From Deltaproteobacteria bacterium (lineage in GTDB: Bacteria > Desulfobacterota > Desulfuromonadia > Desulfuromonadales > BM103), in NCBI GenBank assembly GCA_019313105.1, contig JAFDBW010000046.1, positions 1-8,365 of the forward strand: 8,365 bases of DNA, given 5' to 3'. A program made the position numbers and the translations under genes. Positions 1 to 6,322 of this stretch are shown piece by piece. A model generated the notes under the pieces. It did not search any database. It had not been told where the DNA came from and saw only the letters and a list, made by a program, of their open reading frames with translations. Each line of letters starts with the position of its first letter. Within the stretch, counting starts at the first letter, position 1.

Positions 1-267
1 AATCACAATATCGCCATGAGACGCACTGATGGAGCGATCGACCACCAACACATCTCCGGGAAAGATTCCGGCCTCTATCATTGAGTCCCCTTGGGCACGG
101 ACAAAGTAGGTGGCAGCGGGATGTTGGATACAAAGTTCATTGAGGTCCAGCTTGCGCTCGCAATAATCAGTGGCTGGACTAGGGAATCCGGCTGGGACAG
201 CATCAGCGAACAAAGGGATACCAAGCTTTTCGAACTCACCGCTCTCGCCAATACTTGAAACCATCAT
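1..267 (-). CDS. umuD: UmuD, SOS mutagenesis protein (5' part, cut by window edge)
   Basis: UmuD is the self-cleaving accessory subunit of error-prone DNA polymerase V. RecA filaments trigger its autocleavage, and the processed form joins UmuC. Eighty-nine codons are visible. Residues 19-35 hold the cleavage region (LFADAVPAGFPSPATDY), with the expected cut between Ala26 and Gly27. The signature LDLNE..I.HPAATYFVR follows at 40-56, then QGDSM at 59-63 with the nucleophile Ser62, and DVLVVDRSISASHGDIVI at 72-89. The catalytic lysine and about 50 C-terminal residues lie outside the window; E. coli UmuD has 139 residues. Two tandem ATGs (starting at 267 and 264) sit 5 and 8 bases after a good AGGAG ribosome binding site, so either may be used. 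The N-terminal arm before the cleavage site is short and lacks a DNA-binding domain, which separates it from LexA. A umuC gene would be expected further left, but it is not visible. Confidence 0.93.
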   Translation of the reverse strand, partial: MMVSSIGESGEFEKLGIPLFADAVPAGFPSPATDYCERKLDLNELCIQHPAATYFVRAQGDSMIEAGIFPGDVLVVDRSISASHGDIVI

Positions 268-276
268 TTTATCTCC

Positions 277-291
277 TTGGTTTTTCACCAA
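277..291. promoter_or_regulatory. Palindromic operator candidate upstream of umuD
   Basis: The 15 bases form a perfect inverted repeat, TTGGT-N5-ACCAA. It lies directly before the umuD ribosome binding site and just downstream of a candidate -10 box, where a repressor would block transcription. umuD genes are normally LexA-controlled, so a LexA site is the natural guess. However, I see no E. coli-type CTGT-N8-ACAG box, and the site does not match the longer Geobacter-type box as I remember it. The palindrome is seen; the operator role is inferred. Confidence 0.3.
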
Positions 292-293
292 TC

Positions 294-323
294 ATTATCA
301 ATGTTGTTGTCAGTTTATGTCAC
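294..323 (-). promoter_or_regulatory. Candidate sigma70-type promoter for umuD
   Basis: On the minus strand GTGACA (323-318) and GATAAT (299-294) are separated by 18 bases. The -10 is close to consensus and the -35 matches moderately. The position is right: downstream of the terminator at 329-362 and about 30 bases before the umuD start codons. Transcription would begin within the palindrome at 277-291. Confidence 0.4.
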
Positions 324-328
324 TACAC

Positions 329-362
329 AAAAAATGGCCATCGGCTATTAAGCCGCATGACC
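329..362 (-). terminator. Rho-independent terminator between the DHOD-like gene and umuD
   Basis: Read on the minus strand, GGTCAT (362-357) pairs with ATGGCC (341-336) with one G-T wobble. After a single bulged base, CGGCT pairs with AGCCG around a TAAT loop, giving an 11-bp stem. An A and six Ts (334-329) follow immediately. This is a complete intrinsic terminator, placed to end the transcript of the DHOD-like gene before umuD. Confidence 0.65.
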
Positions 363-395
363 CTTTTATAAGAGGAATAACCCTTTCGGACAAAT

Positions 396-419
396 CCCAG
401 CTTTAGTCAGAAAGCTGGG
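396..419. repeat. Perfect 9-bp inverted repeat (hairpin) without T tract
   Basis: CCCAGCTTT (396-404) and AAAGCTGGG (411-419) form a perfect stem around a six-base loop. GACA (389-392) and TGTC (421-424) could extend it across small internal loops. Neither strand has a following run of Ts, so it is not a classical terminator. It lies between the DHOD-like gene stop codon and the terminator at 329-362, so it would be part of that gene's 3' untranslated RNA. Confidence 0.5.
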
Positions 420-504
420 GTGTCGTAAGGCTAACCTTTCCCTGGAAATTGGAGTAAACTTGGGCATGTTTATGCACATCTCTTCAGCTAAAGAGACGAC
501 GGCA

Positions 505-1560
505 TCATTCGATTCCGACCAACGCCTTGATATATTGCACCCTCTCGTAATCTCGTGGATCTTTACTTCGAGCCTGGCTCAATTGCCCACGAAAGTCCTC
601 TGGGCTCTGAAAGCCGTGAACCTGCATCCACTCCTGAAGTTGGTCGAGGATCAAGCCAATCTGGCCAAGTCCGTTCCGGTAAAGAGTTGAGCAAACCTGG
701 ACGACGGATGCCCCGGCCAGGAGCTGCTTGATCATGTCACGCCCATCGTGCACTCCGGTGGTTGCTGCCAGGTCGCACGCCACTCGGCCAGCCAGCAGAG
801 AAATCCAGCGTAACGAAACGTGGAGTTCTTCCGACGTGCTGTATGGGTTGCCTCCGGAAATTTGACGTTTGTCGACATCAATGTCAAAGCGATAAAACCG
901 GTTGAACAACACCAGTGCATCAGCTCCCTGCCATGTGACATTCTGGTCACTTTCTCCCGGACCACACCAGCCGACCGTAAAAGGTGGCCCTGCCATCCGG
1001 TCATTACCGATCTGTTTCGCGAAGTGAGCAAATGATGAGATGTATGGCCCGACCTTTAAGGCAATAGGCAGCTTCACCTTGGCACGCACTGCAGAGAGAA
1101 TCTTAAGATAGCGTTCTTCAACGGCAACACTGCTGATGGCAGGGTCATTCGGCAGGAAACCGATATTTAACTCAAGGCCATCAGCACCTGCATCAGCAAG
1201 TTTCCCGGCATATTCGGTCCAACGCTCGGCTGTGACACAATTCACGCTGGCGATAATCGGTACGGATACGGCCGCTTTGGCATCTTTTACCAACTGCAGA
1301 TACTCCCTGGGTCCGAAGGATTGGCCAAAGCCGTGCAGGTAATCGTAGGCTTCGGTGTGTCCCGAATGCTGCGATTGATCAGCCAGCTCATCTATTTCGG
1401 CGTCTATCTGCTCCTGAAATAATGATTTCAGAACGATCGCTCCGGCACCTGCTTCGGCCGCCTGCTGAACGCCATGCAACGTTTTGGTGAGTCCGCAGCT
1501 AGCAACGACAAGGGGGTTTTTCAGTTCCAGCCCCATGTATTTTGTATTGAGATTGCTCAT
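505..1560 (-). CDS. Dihydroorotate dehydrogenase-like FMN flavoprotein
   Basis: The protein has 351 residues and resembles the dihydroorotate dehydrogenase-like TIM-barrel flavoproteins, a group distinct from PyrD. Supporting motifs are the N-terminal YMGLELKNPLVVASCGLTK (8-26), IIASVNC (102-108), GADGLELNIG (125-134), LPIALKVGPY (164-173), GADALVLFNRFY (212-223), and the C-terminal FMN-phosphate segment LAATTGVHDG...LLAGASVVQV (264-289). The physiological substrate of the group is not settled, so dihydroorotate should not be assumed. A start at 1560 puts ATG 7 bases after GGAG; an adjacent ATG at 1563 is only 4 bases away. An in-frame ATG at 1611 would add residues unlike the family and has no ribosome site. 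Residues about 185-211 look like an insertion compared with my memory of homologues, which have roughly three residues there. A near-consensus TTGACA lies at 1630-1625, but its -10 is poor. A small hairpin (479-496) follows the stop codon. Confidence 0.85.
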   Translation of the reverse strand: MSNLNTKYMGLELKNPLVVASCGLTKTLHGVQQAAEAGAGAIVLKSLFQEQIDAEIDELADQSQHSGHTEAYDYLHGFGQSFGPREYLQLVKDAKAAVSVPIIASVNCVTAERWTEYAGKLADAGADGLELNIGFLPNDPAISSVAVEERYLKILSAVRAKVKLPIALKVGPYISSFAHFAKQIGNDRMAGPPFTVGWCGPGESDQNVTWQGADALVLFNRFYRFDIDVDKRQISGGNPYSTSEELHVSLRWISLLAGRVACDLAATTGVHDGRDMIKQLLAGASVVQVCSTLYRNGLGQIGLILDQLQEWMQVHGFQSPEDFRGQLSQARSKDPRDYERVQYIKALVGIE

Positions 1561-1746
1561 CATCAAACTCCTCTGGTGAACCGCAGGCTGAGATCGTCGA
1601 GGTTGCAGCAATGACGATCGGCGCTGTCAAATAAGACAGGTGAAGGCCTATTTTTTATGAAAGTTTAACACAGGGGCTGAGATTTATAATATCCGGGGCA
1701 GACATAACCTGGTATACATCAACGCCTGACAAGAAAGCCCTTCAAA

Positions 1747-1777
1747 CAAAACGCCGATCTTTGCCATGACCGTTTTG
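1747..1777 (-). terminator. Weak terminator candidate after the gamma-glutamyltransferase gene
   Basis: CAAAACG and CGTTTTG form a perfect 7-bp stem around a 17-base loop, 13 bases beyond the ggt stop codon on the minus strand. The right arm and following bases are T-rich (CGTTTTGTTTG). The loop is long and the T run interrupted, so read-through into the DHOD-like gene is possible. Confidence 0.3.
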
Positions 1778-1789
1778 CAAGATCTTGCT

Positions 1790-3574
1790 TCATCGCCCTC
1801 CGACAGATCCATCGCGTCTTGCATCGGCCCCACCGAGGTAGCGTCTTTTTCCATTCAGCTTGATCACATGAATAATCGAGAGTCCGCTGGCCTGCTCGAC
1901 AATGCCGACGTCATGGCCTTTGTCAGCCAAGGCCTTGGCCAATGCGTCGACATCATAATCCAGGGTGGTTCCGGGGATCGGTTGCTCTAATTCGGTCCTG
2001 CCGTTGCGATTCATATAATGCGGCAGATTGATGGCCTGTTGGGGATCAAGGCCAAAATCAAGGATGTTCATAATCGATTGGGCGGTATAGCCGATAATGC
2101 GTGAGCCACCGGGCGACCCGGTGACCAGAACGACTTTGCCTGCCGCATCGAGAACGATCGTCGGTGACATCGAACTGCGCGGACGTTTGTTCGGCTCGAC
2201 CCGGTTGGCAATCGGCAGACCATCGGCATCTTCGTATGCGAAGGAAAAATCCGTCAGCTGATTATTCAGCAGGAAGCCGCGGACCATGACCCCGTTGCCG
2301 AAAGCACCTTCAATCGACGTGGTCATGGCGAGGGCATTGCCGTAGCGGTCGATGATCGAGATATGGCTGGTGCCACTCTCCTTGACGGTCCTGTCCGGAG
2401 CGCTGGAATCAAACCGGGACGGCGGGTCGCCGGGTAACGCCGTGCCCATATCGGTTGCCGTTATGCGCACGGCACGTTCCGCAAAATAAGCCTCATCCAA
2501 CAGGCCTTTTACCGGGACCGTTATAAAGTCGCTGTCGGCAAGGTACCTGTTGCGATCGGCAAAGGCAAGTCGACCGACCTGGGTGAACAGGTGCACTGTT
2601 TTAACATCCAGGGGCCCTGCCCCGATAAGCTCAGGCCGTTTCTGCATCATGCCGAGCATTTGGCCGACCGCGAGGCCACCGGAGGAGGGCGGACCCATCC
2701 CGCACACCTGATAGGTACGATAATCGATGCAAACCGGTTCGCGTTCAACCACCCGGTAGTTCAGCAGATCATCGACGGTCATATCGCCGGGGAGATTCGC
2801 ATCACCCTGCACGGCGGCAGCGATCTCTTCAGCCACCGGACCCTGGTAAAAACCGGACGCGCCAAAACGGGCAAGGTCGCCGAGCGTCTCCGCATAGGCC
2901 TGGTTGCGCATCAGTGTCCCAGCCGGTTTGGCGGTGCAATCCTGTTTGACGGCAAAGTAATCGAAGGCATCAGGATCACGAAAGAAAACCCGATCTTTAT
3001 CGGCACACGACGGGTTTCGACTGAGCAGGGAGGCCACCTGTGAGCTGGTGCGTTCGGTTAGGGGAAAGCCACTTTGGGCCAGAATTATGGCCGGGACAAA
3101 AAGGCGCTGCCAGGGCAGCTTGCCAAAGCGCTGATGCATGTATTCCATCAACTTCGGAATGCCCGGGACACCGACCGCAAGACCGCTCTGCCAGGCATTA
3201 ACAAAGTCGAGGGGAGTCCCATCCTCGCCGAAGAAACGGTTTTTACCCGCAGCTGCAGGAGCTTGTTCCCGTGCATCTATGGTTGTCAACTGGCCGGTCG
3301 CGGCGTTGTAATAGACGATGAACGCGCCGCCGCCAATACCGCTTGACTGAGGCTCGACCAGACCGAGCACCGCCTGGACGGCGATCATTGCGTCAATCGC
3401 TGTGCCACCAAACTGGACAATCTTTGTCCCCGCCTCGGTGGCGAGAGGGTGGGCGGTCACCACCATTGCGCGCTCAGATGTCACGGCCGCAGGCAATGCC
3501 GAATTGGCCCTAGCCGAGGGAAGATTGGCCAAGAGAAGCAGTCCGAGTGGCAGAAGAAATAACCTGAACATCAT
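1790..3574 (-). CDS. ggt: Gamma-glutamyltransferase, periplasmic
   Basis: This 594-residue Ntn-hydrolase cleaves or transfers the gamma-glutamyl group of glutathione and related compounds after self-cleaving into large and small subunits. A signal peptide covers 1-23 (MMFRLFLLPLGLLLLANLPS, then ARA), so it is exported to the periplasm. Family landmarks are GGTAIDAMIA (56-65), IGGGAF (80-85), TIDAREQAP with the substrate-binding Arg102, and the processing site GTSHISIID, where Thr402 is the expected nucleophile. Further on come FLLNNQLTDFSF (434-445), RPRSSMSPT (464-472), the oxyanion segment GSPGGSRIIGY (486-496) and the C-terminal GGADARRDG (581-589). No key residue is missing and length is normal for the family. 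Tandem ATGs occur at 3574 and 3571; the second lies 4 bases after AGGG, a mediocre ribosome site. An upstream ATG at 3661 would place a charged 29-residue extension before the signal peptide and start inside a palindrome, so I reject it. A weak promoter candidate (TTGCCG at 3698-3693, TATGGA at 3676-3671, 16 apart) would put the palindrome at 3621-3664 in the leader. Confidence 0.95.
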   Translation of the reverse strand: MMFRLFLLPLGLLLLANLPSARANSALPAAVTSERAMVVTAHPLATEAGTKIVQFGGTAIDAMIAVQAVLGLVEPQSSGIGGGAFIVYYNAATGQLTTIDAREQAPAAAGKNRFFGEDGTPLDFVNAWQSGLAVGVPGIPKLMEYMHQRFGKLPWQRLFVPAIILAQSGFPLTERTSSQVASLLSRNPSCADKDRVFFRDPDAFDYFAVKQDCTAKPAGTLMRNQAYAETLGDLARFGASGFYQGPVAEEIAAAVQGDANLPGDMTVDDLLNYRVVEREPVCIDYRTYQVCGMGPPSSGGLAVGQMLGMMQKRPELIGAGPLDVKTVHLFTQVGRLAFADRNRYLADSDFITVPVKGLLDEAYFAERAVRITATDMGTALPGDPPSRFDSSAPDRTVKESGTSHISIIDRYGNALAMTTSIEGAFGNGVMVRGFLLNNQLTDFSFAYEDADGLPIANRVEPNKRPRSSMSPTIVLDAAGKVVLVTGSPGGSRIIGYTAQSIMNILDFGLDPQQAINLPHYMNRNGRTELEQPIPGTTLDYDVDALAKALADKGHDVGIVEQASGLSIIHVIKLNGKRRYLGGADARRDGSVGGR

Positions 3575-3620
3575 ACCCTGTCGTCTTTCTTTGCAACCTT
3601 TTCTCAGTTTTGTGTCCTTG

Positions 3621-3664
3621 CCCGTGTTTGGGGACACTTTACTTTGAGTGTCCCCAAACACGGG
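3621..3664. repeat. GGGGACAC-family palindrome, perfect 18-bp arms
   Basis: CCCGTGTTTGGGGACACT (3621-3638) is followed by an 8-base loop and then its exact reverse complement (3647-3664). The element lies 47 bases upstream of the ggt start. Its core recurs at 3864-3871 and 4847-4858. Palindromes built on GGGGACAC are, as I recall, often found near IS200-like or REP-associated transposases in this bacterial group, but no transposase is visible here. It may be a REP-type element or the end of a lost element. Confidence 0.75.
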
Positions 3665-3849
3665 TTCTGGTCCATAAAATGAAATTCAAAGCCGGCAAAA
3701 CGAAAATTCGGCTAACGCCTCAAACAATTCGCCCTGCTGATCGACGTTCATCATTCGCTTCCGGCTGCGGCACACGGGACGGGACGACCCGCCGGTTCTG
3801 GTTTTTAGAATCAGATTCAAAACCGGCCGTACGCAAACGGTCAAAACAA
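3665..3849. other. Gene-free spacer between GGGGACAC repeats
   Basis: No open reading frame here has a ribosome binding site, a recognisable motif or plausible composition. The short frames on both strands read like non-coding sequence rich in Arg, Ser and Pro. I could not recognise transposase remnants in them. The main structure is the hairpin at 3792-3826, described separately. The stretch lies between two elements with the ACACT-N8-AGTGTCCCC layout, so it may be the scar of a lost mobile element; that is inference. Confidence 0.4.
3792..3826. repeat. Imperfect hairpin CCGGTT...GAATCAGATTC...AACCGG
   Basis: GAATC (3808-3812) and GATTC (3814-3818) flank a single A. With two bulged bases on the left arm, GGTTTT pairs with AAAACC, and CCGGTT/AACCGG also mark the ends. 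No T tract follows on either strand, so I do not call it a terminator. Confidence 0.4.
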
Positions 3850-3873
3850 ACACTCAAAGGAGAGTGTCCCCGG
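3850..3873. repeat. Second, degenerate GGGGACAC-family element
   Basis: ACACTC (3850-3855) and GAGTGT (3862-3867) form a perfect stem and are followed by CCCCGG. The layout ACACT-N8-AGTGTCCCC is the same as in the inner half of the large palindrome at 3621-3664, with a different loop. It is therefore a diverged copy of the same repeat family. Confidence 0.5.
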
Positions 3874-3915
3874 CCCCGTTGCGGTTCATGCAAGTCGTGG
3901 CGCAGCAGCAAAATA

Positions 3916-3943
3916 CTGATAACATCATGTTTATAAATATAAT
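3916..3943 (+). promoter_or_regulatory. Candidate promoter for the uridine phosphorylase gene
   Basis: CTGATA (3916-3921) and a perfect TATAAT (3938-3943) are 16 bases apart in a very AT-rich stretch. Transcription would start near 3950, leaving an untranslated leader of about 100 bases before the ATG at 4049. The leader contains a short CGTT-ACAT-AACG hairpin and a run of nine As; I see no riboswitch in it. Confidence 0.45.
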
Positions 3944-4048
3944 AAACTTTAAAGCCGTTACATAACGAACCGTAAAAAAAAATTCTTTCCGCAGCCTTTT
4001 GTCAAGTTTTGCAGCGCAACAAACGAATCATGATGGAGAATATAGGCT

Positions 4049-4819
4049 ATGAACGCTGACCAGCTTTACCACATCGGCTTTGGCAAGTCTGACCTTGGCG
4101 CAAACCCACCGATCGCCGCCCTGCTCTGTGGCGATCCCGAGCGGGCTCGCGTTATCGCCCAAGAAACCGACGGCGTACGCTACATCAAACCGCTGAGCGA
4201 GAACCGCGGCCTCAACAGCTACCTTTGCGAGCGGCCCGACGGGAAGCGCTTCTGTTCGATGACCACAGGGATGGGCGGTGCAAGTTTGAGCATAGTCGCC
4301 AACGAGGCGTTCCAGGTCGGCATTCGACGCATGATTCGAGTCGGGACCTGCGGCTCCATTCAGGACCATATTTGCTCTGGCAGCGTGGCCATTGCCAGCG
4401 CAGCCGTGTGCTATCAGGGTGCCGCCGACGATATAGCGCCACCGCAGTTCCCTGCTGTGTGTGACCCGTTCCTGACGGTCAGGTTAGCGCATTGCGCCGC
4501 CGAACTAGGGGTAGAGCACCACGTTTGTATCTGTGCGAGCACGGACACCTTCTACGAAGGACAAGAACGTGTTTCCGGGGCCAACCCAACCCTGCTCAAG
4601 CGACACAGAGGATTGATCGAGGAATTGCGGTCGCTCAATGTCGGCTTTTTTGAAATGGAAACGGCCACCCTCGCCAAAATGGGGGCCGTCTATGGTTTCG
4701 AGGCAGGATCTGTGTGCGCGGTCATCGCCGACCGCTCCGAGAGCGAAATGCCGAAGCTGGAACTAAAAGCCCAGGCGGTCGACGATGCGGTCCAGGTTGC
4801 GCTAAGAAGCCTTGCTTAA
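4049..4819 (+). CDS. udp: Uridine phosphorylase (PNP/UDP family)
   Basis: The 256-residue protein matches uridine phosphorylase in length (253 in E. coli) and in motif order. Uridine phosphorylase splits uridine and phosphate into uracil and ribose-1-phosphate in cytoplasmic pyrimidine salvage. Visible landmarks are the phosphate site GDPERA (28-33) and RVGTCGSIQ (97-105, with Arg97 and Thr100), TGMGGASLSI (73-82), and ASTDTFYEGQERV (163-175). In the last, Gln172 and Arg174 correspond to the uracil-binding pair of E. coli Udp. FEMETATL (201-208) carries the ribose-binding Met203 and Glu204, and VIADRSESEMP (225-235) includes Arg229. The Gln/Arg pair favours uridine over purine nucleosides, although thymidine or deoxyuridine use cannot be excluded. 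Eleven cysteines are more than usual. The ATG at 4049 follows GGAG by 10 bases, slightly long; the upstream ATGs at 4030 and 4033 are out of frame and stop quickly. It is a single-gene unit, the only clear plus-strand gene here, with GGGGACAC repeats on both sides. Confidence 0.9.
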   Translation: MNADQLYHIGFGKSDLGANPPIAALLCGDPERARVIAQETDGVRYIKPLSENRGLNSYLCERPDGKRFCSMTTGMGGASLSIVANEAFQVGIRRMIRVGTCGSIQDHICSGSVAIASAAVCYQGAADDIAPPQFPAVCDPFLTVRLAHCAAELGVEHHVCICASTDTFYEGQERVSGANPTLLKRHRGLIEELRSLNVGFFEMETATLAKMGAVYGFEAGSVCAVIADRSESEMPKLELKAQAVDDAVQVALRSLA

Positions 4820-4846
4820 TCAAGCGAAACCTTAAGGGATGGGCGG

Positions 4847-4858
4847 GTTTGGGGACAC
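4847..4858 (+). repeat. Third GGGGACAC copy (single arm)
   Basis: GTTTGGGGACAC is identical to 12 bases of the left arm of the large palindrome (3626-3637). It lies 27 bases after the udp stop codon. There is no complementary arm nearby, so it is a half-element or remnant. It is in the same orientation as the left arm. Confidence 0.5.
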
Positions 4859-4933
4859 CCGGATCAACATAATTGCAGGGCAGCAGATAGACCCTTCCAC
4901 AACGACGGATGAATCTCTGATAAAGCCCCTTGT

Positions 4934-5911
4934 TTAAAGCCTGCTCTGGTTCCCCTGGAAAAAGAGAATTGCCACCGGGTGTGGGTGAAGATAACTGTTA
5001 TTTAAGGTCTCGACGTTCGTCTTGCTTGCTAAAAACGAGGGATGTGCAGATTGCAGCCGTTTCTTGGCAGAAATGATTGCGTCCAGGACAAGATCAACCG
5101 TCGCATCATCGATGTCAGCGGAAGTGATAAGCAAGGTCTCTAGCGAAAGGGTCTCTATGTCGGCATCCAGGTCAGCATAGGTCCCGGCAGGCAAAACCTG
5201 GGAGGTAAAGCCCGAATTTGAACCTATCAAGATGCTGACATTGGCCCCATTAATTCCAACGATATCCATTTGATCACTCGCCAGGCCACGGTCAAGTCTT
5301 GCATCGGGATGCATGCCGACATGAAGCATAGCCTGAACAGAACCATTCTGCAGAGCGATAAAGTCCTGTGAATGAACTGAGGGGAGGCTCTGATACAGGC
5401 TGAAACTGTCTTTTTGCCAGCCTTCCAAAGCCATGAGCTCTTTGAAAATCAGCCTCTGGAGGCTGAACGGGGCCCCGTTGTTTACCCTTTTACCCGCCAG
5501 ATCGCTTAACCTTGAGATCTTCGCATCACTGCGCACAATCAACGATACCGGCTCACGATACAACGGCATCAGCAAACGCAGTTGATCGTAATTGAGGGAA
5601 ACAAATCGAAACAGACCTGCTTTATGGAAGGCATCATAGATGACCTTTGAGTTAACGAGAGCCATATCGAGTGATCCGGCCTGAACATTTGTCAGATTGT
5701 CAGTATAGTTATCTGAAGGGACCGGCCGACAACTGACCTCTTGATCAAACCTGACAATGGAATGACAAACACTTTTCCCGGCAAAATAAGAAAAGGAGCC
5801 CACCTTACCGGTGCCTATAAGTAGCTCGTAGGCATATGCAGAGAAGGGAGATAGGCTGGAAATGATAAACGTAAAGAGAAAAAGCATGATAAGAACAGAT
5901 ACTTTTTGCAT
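4934..5911 (-). CDS. TAXI-family TRAP transporter solute-binding protein
   Basis: This is a 325-residue exported protein. A signal peptide covers 1-27 with a likely cut after AYA. The mature protein opens with the TAXI hallmark LLIGTGKVGSFSYFAGKSV (31-48), then DNLTNVQAGSLDMALVNS (71-88), which corresponds to the family's NL..L..G..D.A.V segment. PLYREPVSLIVRSDAKISRL and DLAGKRVN follow, equivalent to the conserved Y.E..H.IV and DLKGK.V motifs. TAXI proteins capture small organic anions such as glutamate or dicarboxylates in the periplasm and hand them to a fused TRAP permease. No permease gene adjoins it, so the partner must be elsewhere, or the protein serves as a stand-alone sensor subunit. 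Substrate cannot be read from the sequence. The ATG lies 5 bases after AAGGGGG, a strong ribosome site. No convincing terminator follows the stop codon. The gene converges on udp with a 114-base gap. Confidence 0.85.
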   Translation of the reverse strand: MQKVSVLIMLFLFTFIISSLSPFSAYAYELLIGTGKVGSFSYFAGKSVCHSIVRFDQEVSCRPVPSDNYTDNLTNVQAGSLDMALVNSKVIYDAFHKAGLFRFVSLNYDQLRLLMPLYREPVSLIVRSDAKISRLSDLAGKRVNNGAPFSLQRLIFKELMALEGWQKDSFSLYQSLPSVHSQDFIALQNGSVQAMLHVGMHPDARLDRGLASDQMDIVGINGANVSILIGSNSGFTSQVLPAGTYADLDADIETLSLETLLITSADIDDATVDLVLDAIISAKKRLQSAHPSFLASKTNVETLNNSYLHPHPVAILFFQGNQSRL

Positions 5912-5978
5912 GCACGCCCCCTTTTATGATCCTTTTCGCACCCCGACTTCGGGCTGAAGAGACTTCATCATCTGCGAG

Positions 5979-6007
5979 TTTATGTGTAGTTCCTAATTCT
6001 ACTACAA
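5979..6007 (-). promoter_or_regulatory. Candidate promoter for the TAXI gene
   Basis: TTGTAG (6007-6002) and CATAAA (5984-5979) are 17 bases apart on the minus strand, about 70 bases before the start codon at 5911. Both boxes match consensus only moderately. A short CCCG-ACTT-CGGG hairpin (5943-5954) would lie in the leader. Confidence 0.3.
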
Positions 6008-6157
6008 TTGTGCAACATATGAAGTATGCGAGATCGCTTTTTCAAATGGTGACCAAGCAAGGACATTCGTGGGACACCCAACGTAATGACCCAAGCCCAG
6101 GTTTCTCGCCGACAACCGCATCACGCATTGCAAATTTTATATCACTGTCCCCCACCC
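6008..6157. other. Spacer with no recognised feature
   Basis: These 150 bases are part of the 411-base gap between the TAXI gene and the AIM24 gene. A 95-codon frame crosses them on the plus strand (5926-6213), but it has no ribosome binding site and no protein-like pattern. I see no RNA gene or repeat here. The bases at 6197-6322, beyond the terminator, also hold nothing I can identify. Confidence 0.4.
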
Positions 6158-6196
6158 AAAAAACAAAAAGAGGTCACGAGAAAATCGCAACCTCTT
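6158..6196 (-). terminator. Rho-independent terminator after the AIM24-family gene
   Basis: On the minus strand AAGAGGT (6196-6190) pairs with ACCTCTT (6174-6168), and CGA/TCG pair inside around a small TTTTC loop. The T-rich tail TTTGTTTTTT (6167-6158) follows without a gap. It lies about 130 bases beyond the AIM24 stop codon and would end that transcript before the TAXI gene. Confidence 0.75.
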
Positions 6197-6322
6197 GCTT
6201 GAATAAAGCTTAGACAAACTCTGCTTTGAGATTTGGCCGCCCGTTTCAATCCCGGTATTCATCTGAAAAGCTAGGATCTAAAATCAACCCCCATCCAGCA
6301 TTCACCCGATCCCGCCAAGCAC

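Noticed and set aside
381..450. Stretch with a hairpin and TGTCGTAAGGCTAACC, faintly like a c-di-GMP-I (GEMM) riboswitch
   Set aside because: The near-invariant ACGCAAAGCC strand and GAAA-type tetraloop are not matched, and no gene follows on the plus strand, so only the plain hairpin is reported.
2591..3043. A 150-codon plus-strand reading frame within ggt
   Set aside because: It lies fully antisense to a well-conserved gene and has no independent support.
3716..3740. GGCTAACGCCTCAAACAATTC, which recalls an integron attC site
   Set aside because: The core does not fit RYYYAAC exactly, and there is no matching GTTRRRY partner or gene cassette layout nearby.
3720..3911. A 63-codon minus-strand frame between GGGGACAC repeats, considered as a transposase or toxin remnant
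   Set aside because: No family motif is recognisable, and the composition (Arg, Ser, Pro rich) is typical of chance frames.
5926..6213. A 95-codon plus-strand reading frame in the TAXI/AIM24 spacer
   Set aside because: It lacks a ribosome site and protein-like pattern, and runs across the terminator hairpin at 6158-6196.
6243..6256. GTTTCAATCCCGG, resembling the end of a CRISPR repeat
   Set aside because: Only one copy exists in the window and there is no repeat-spacer pattern.
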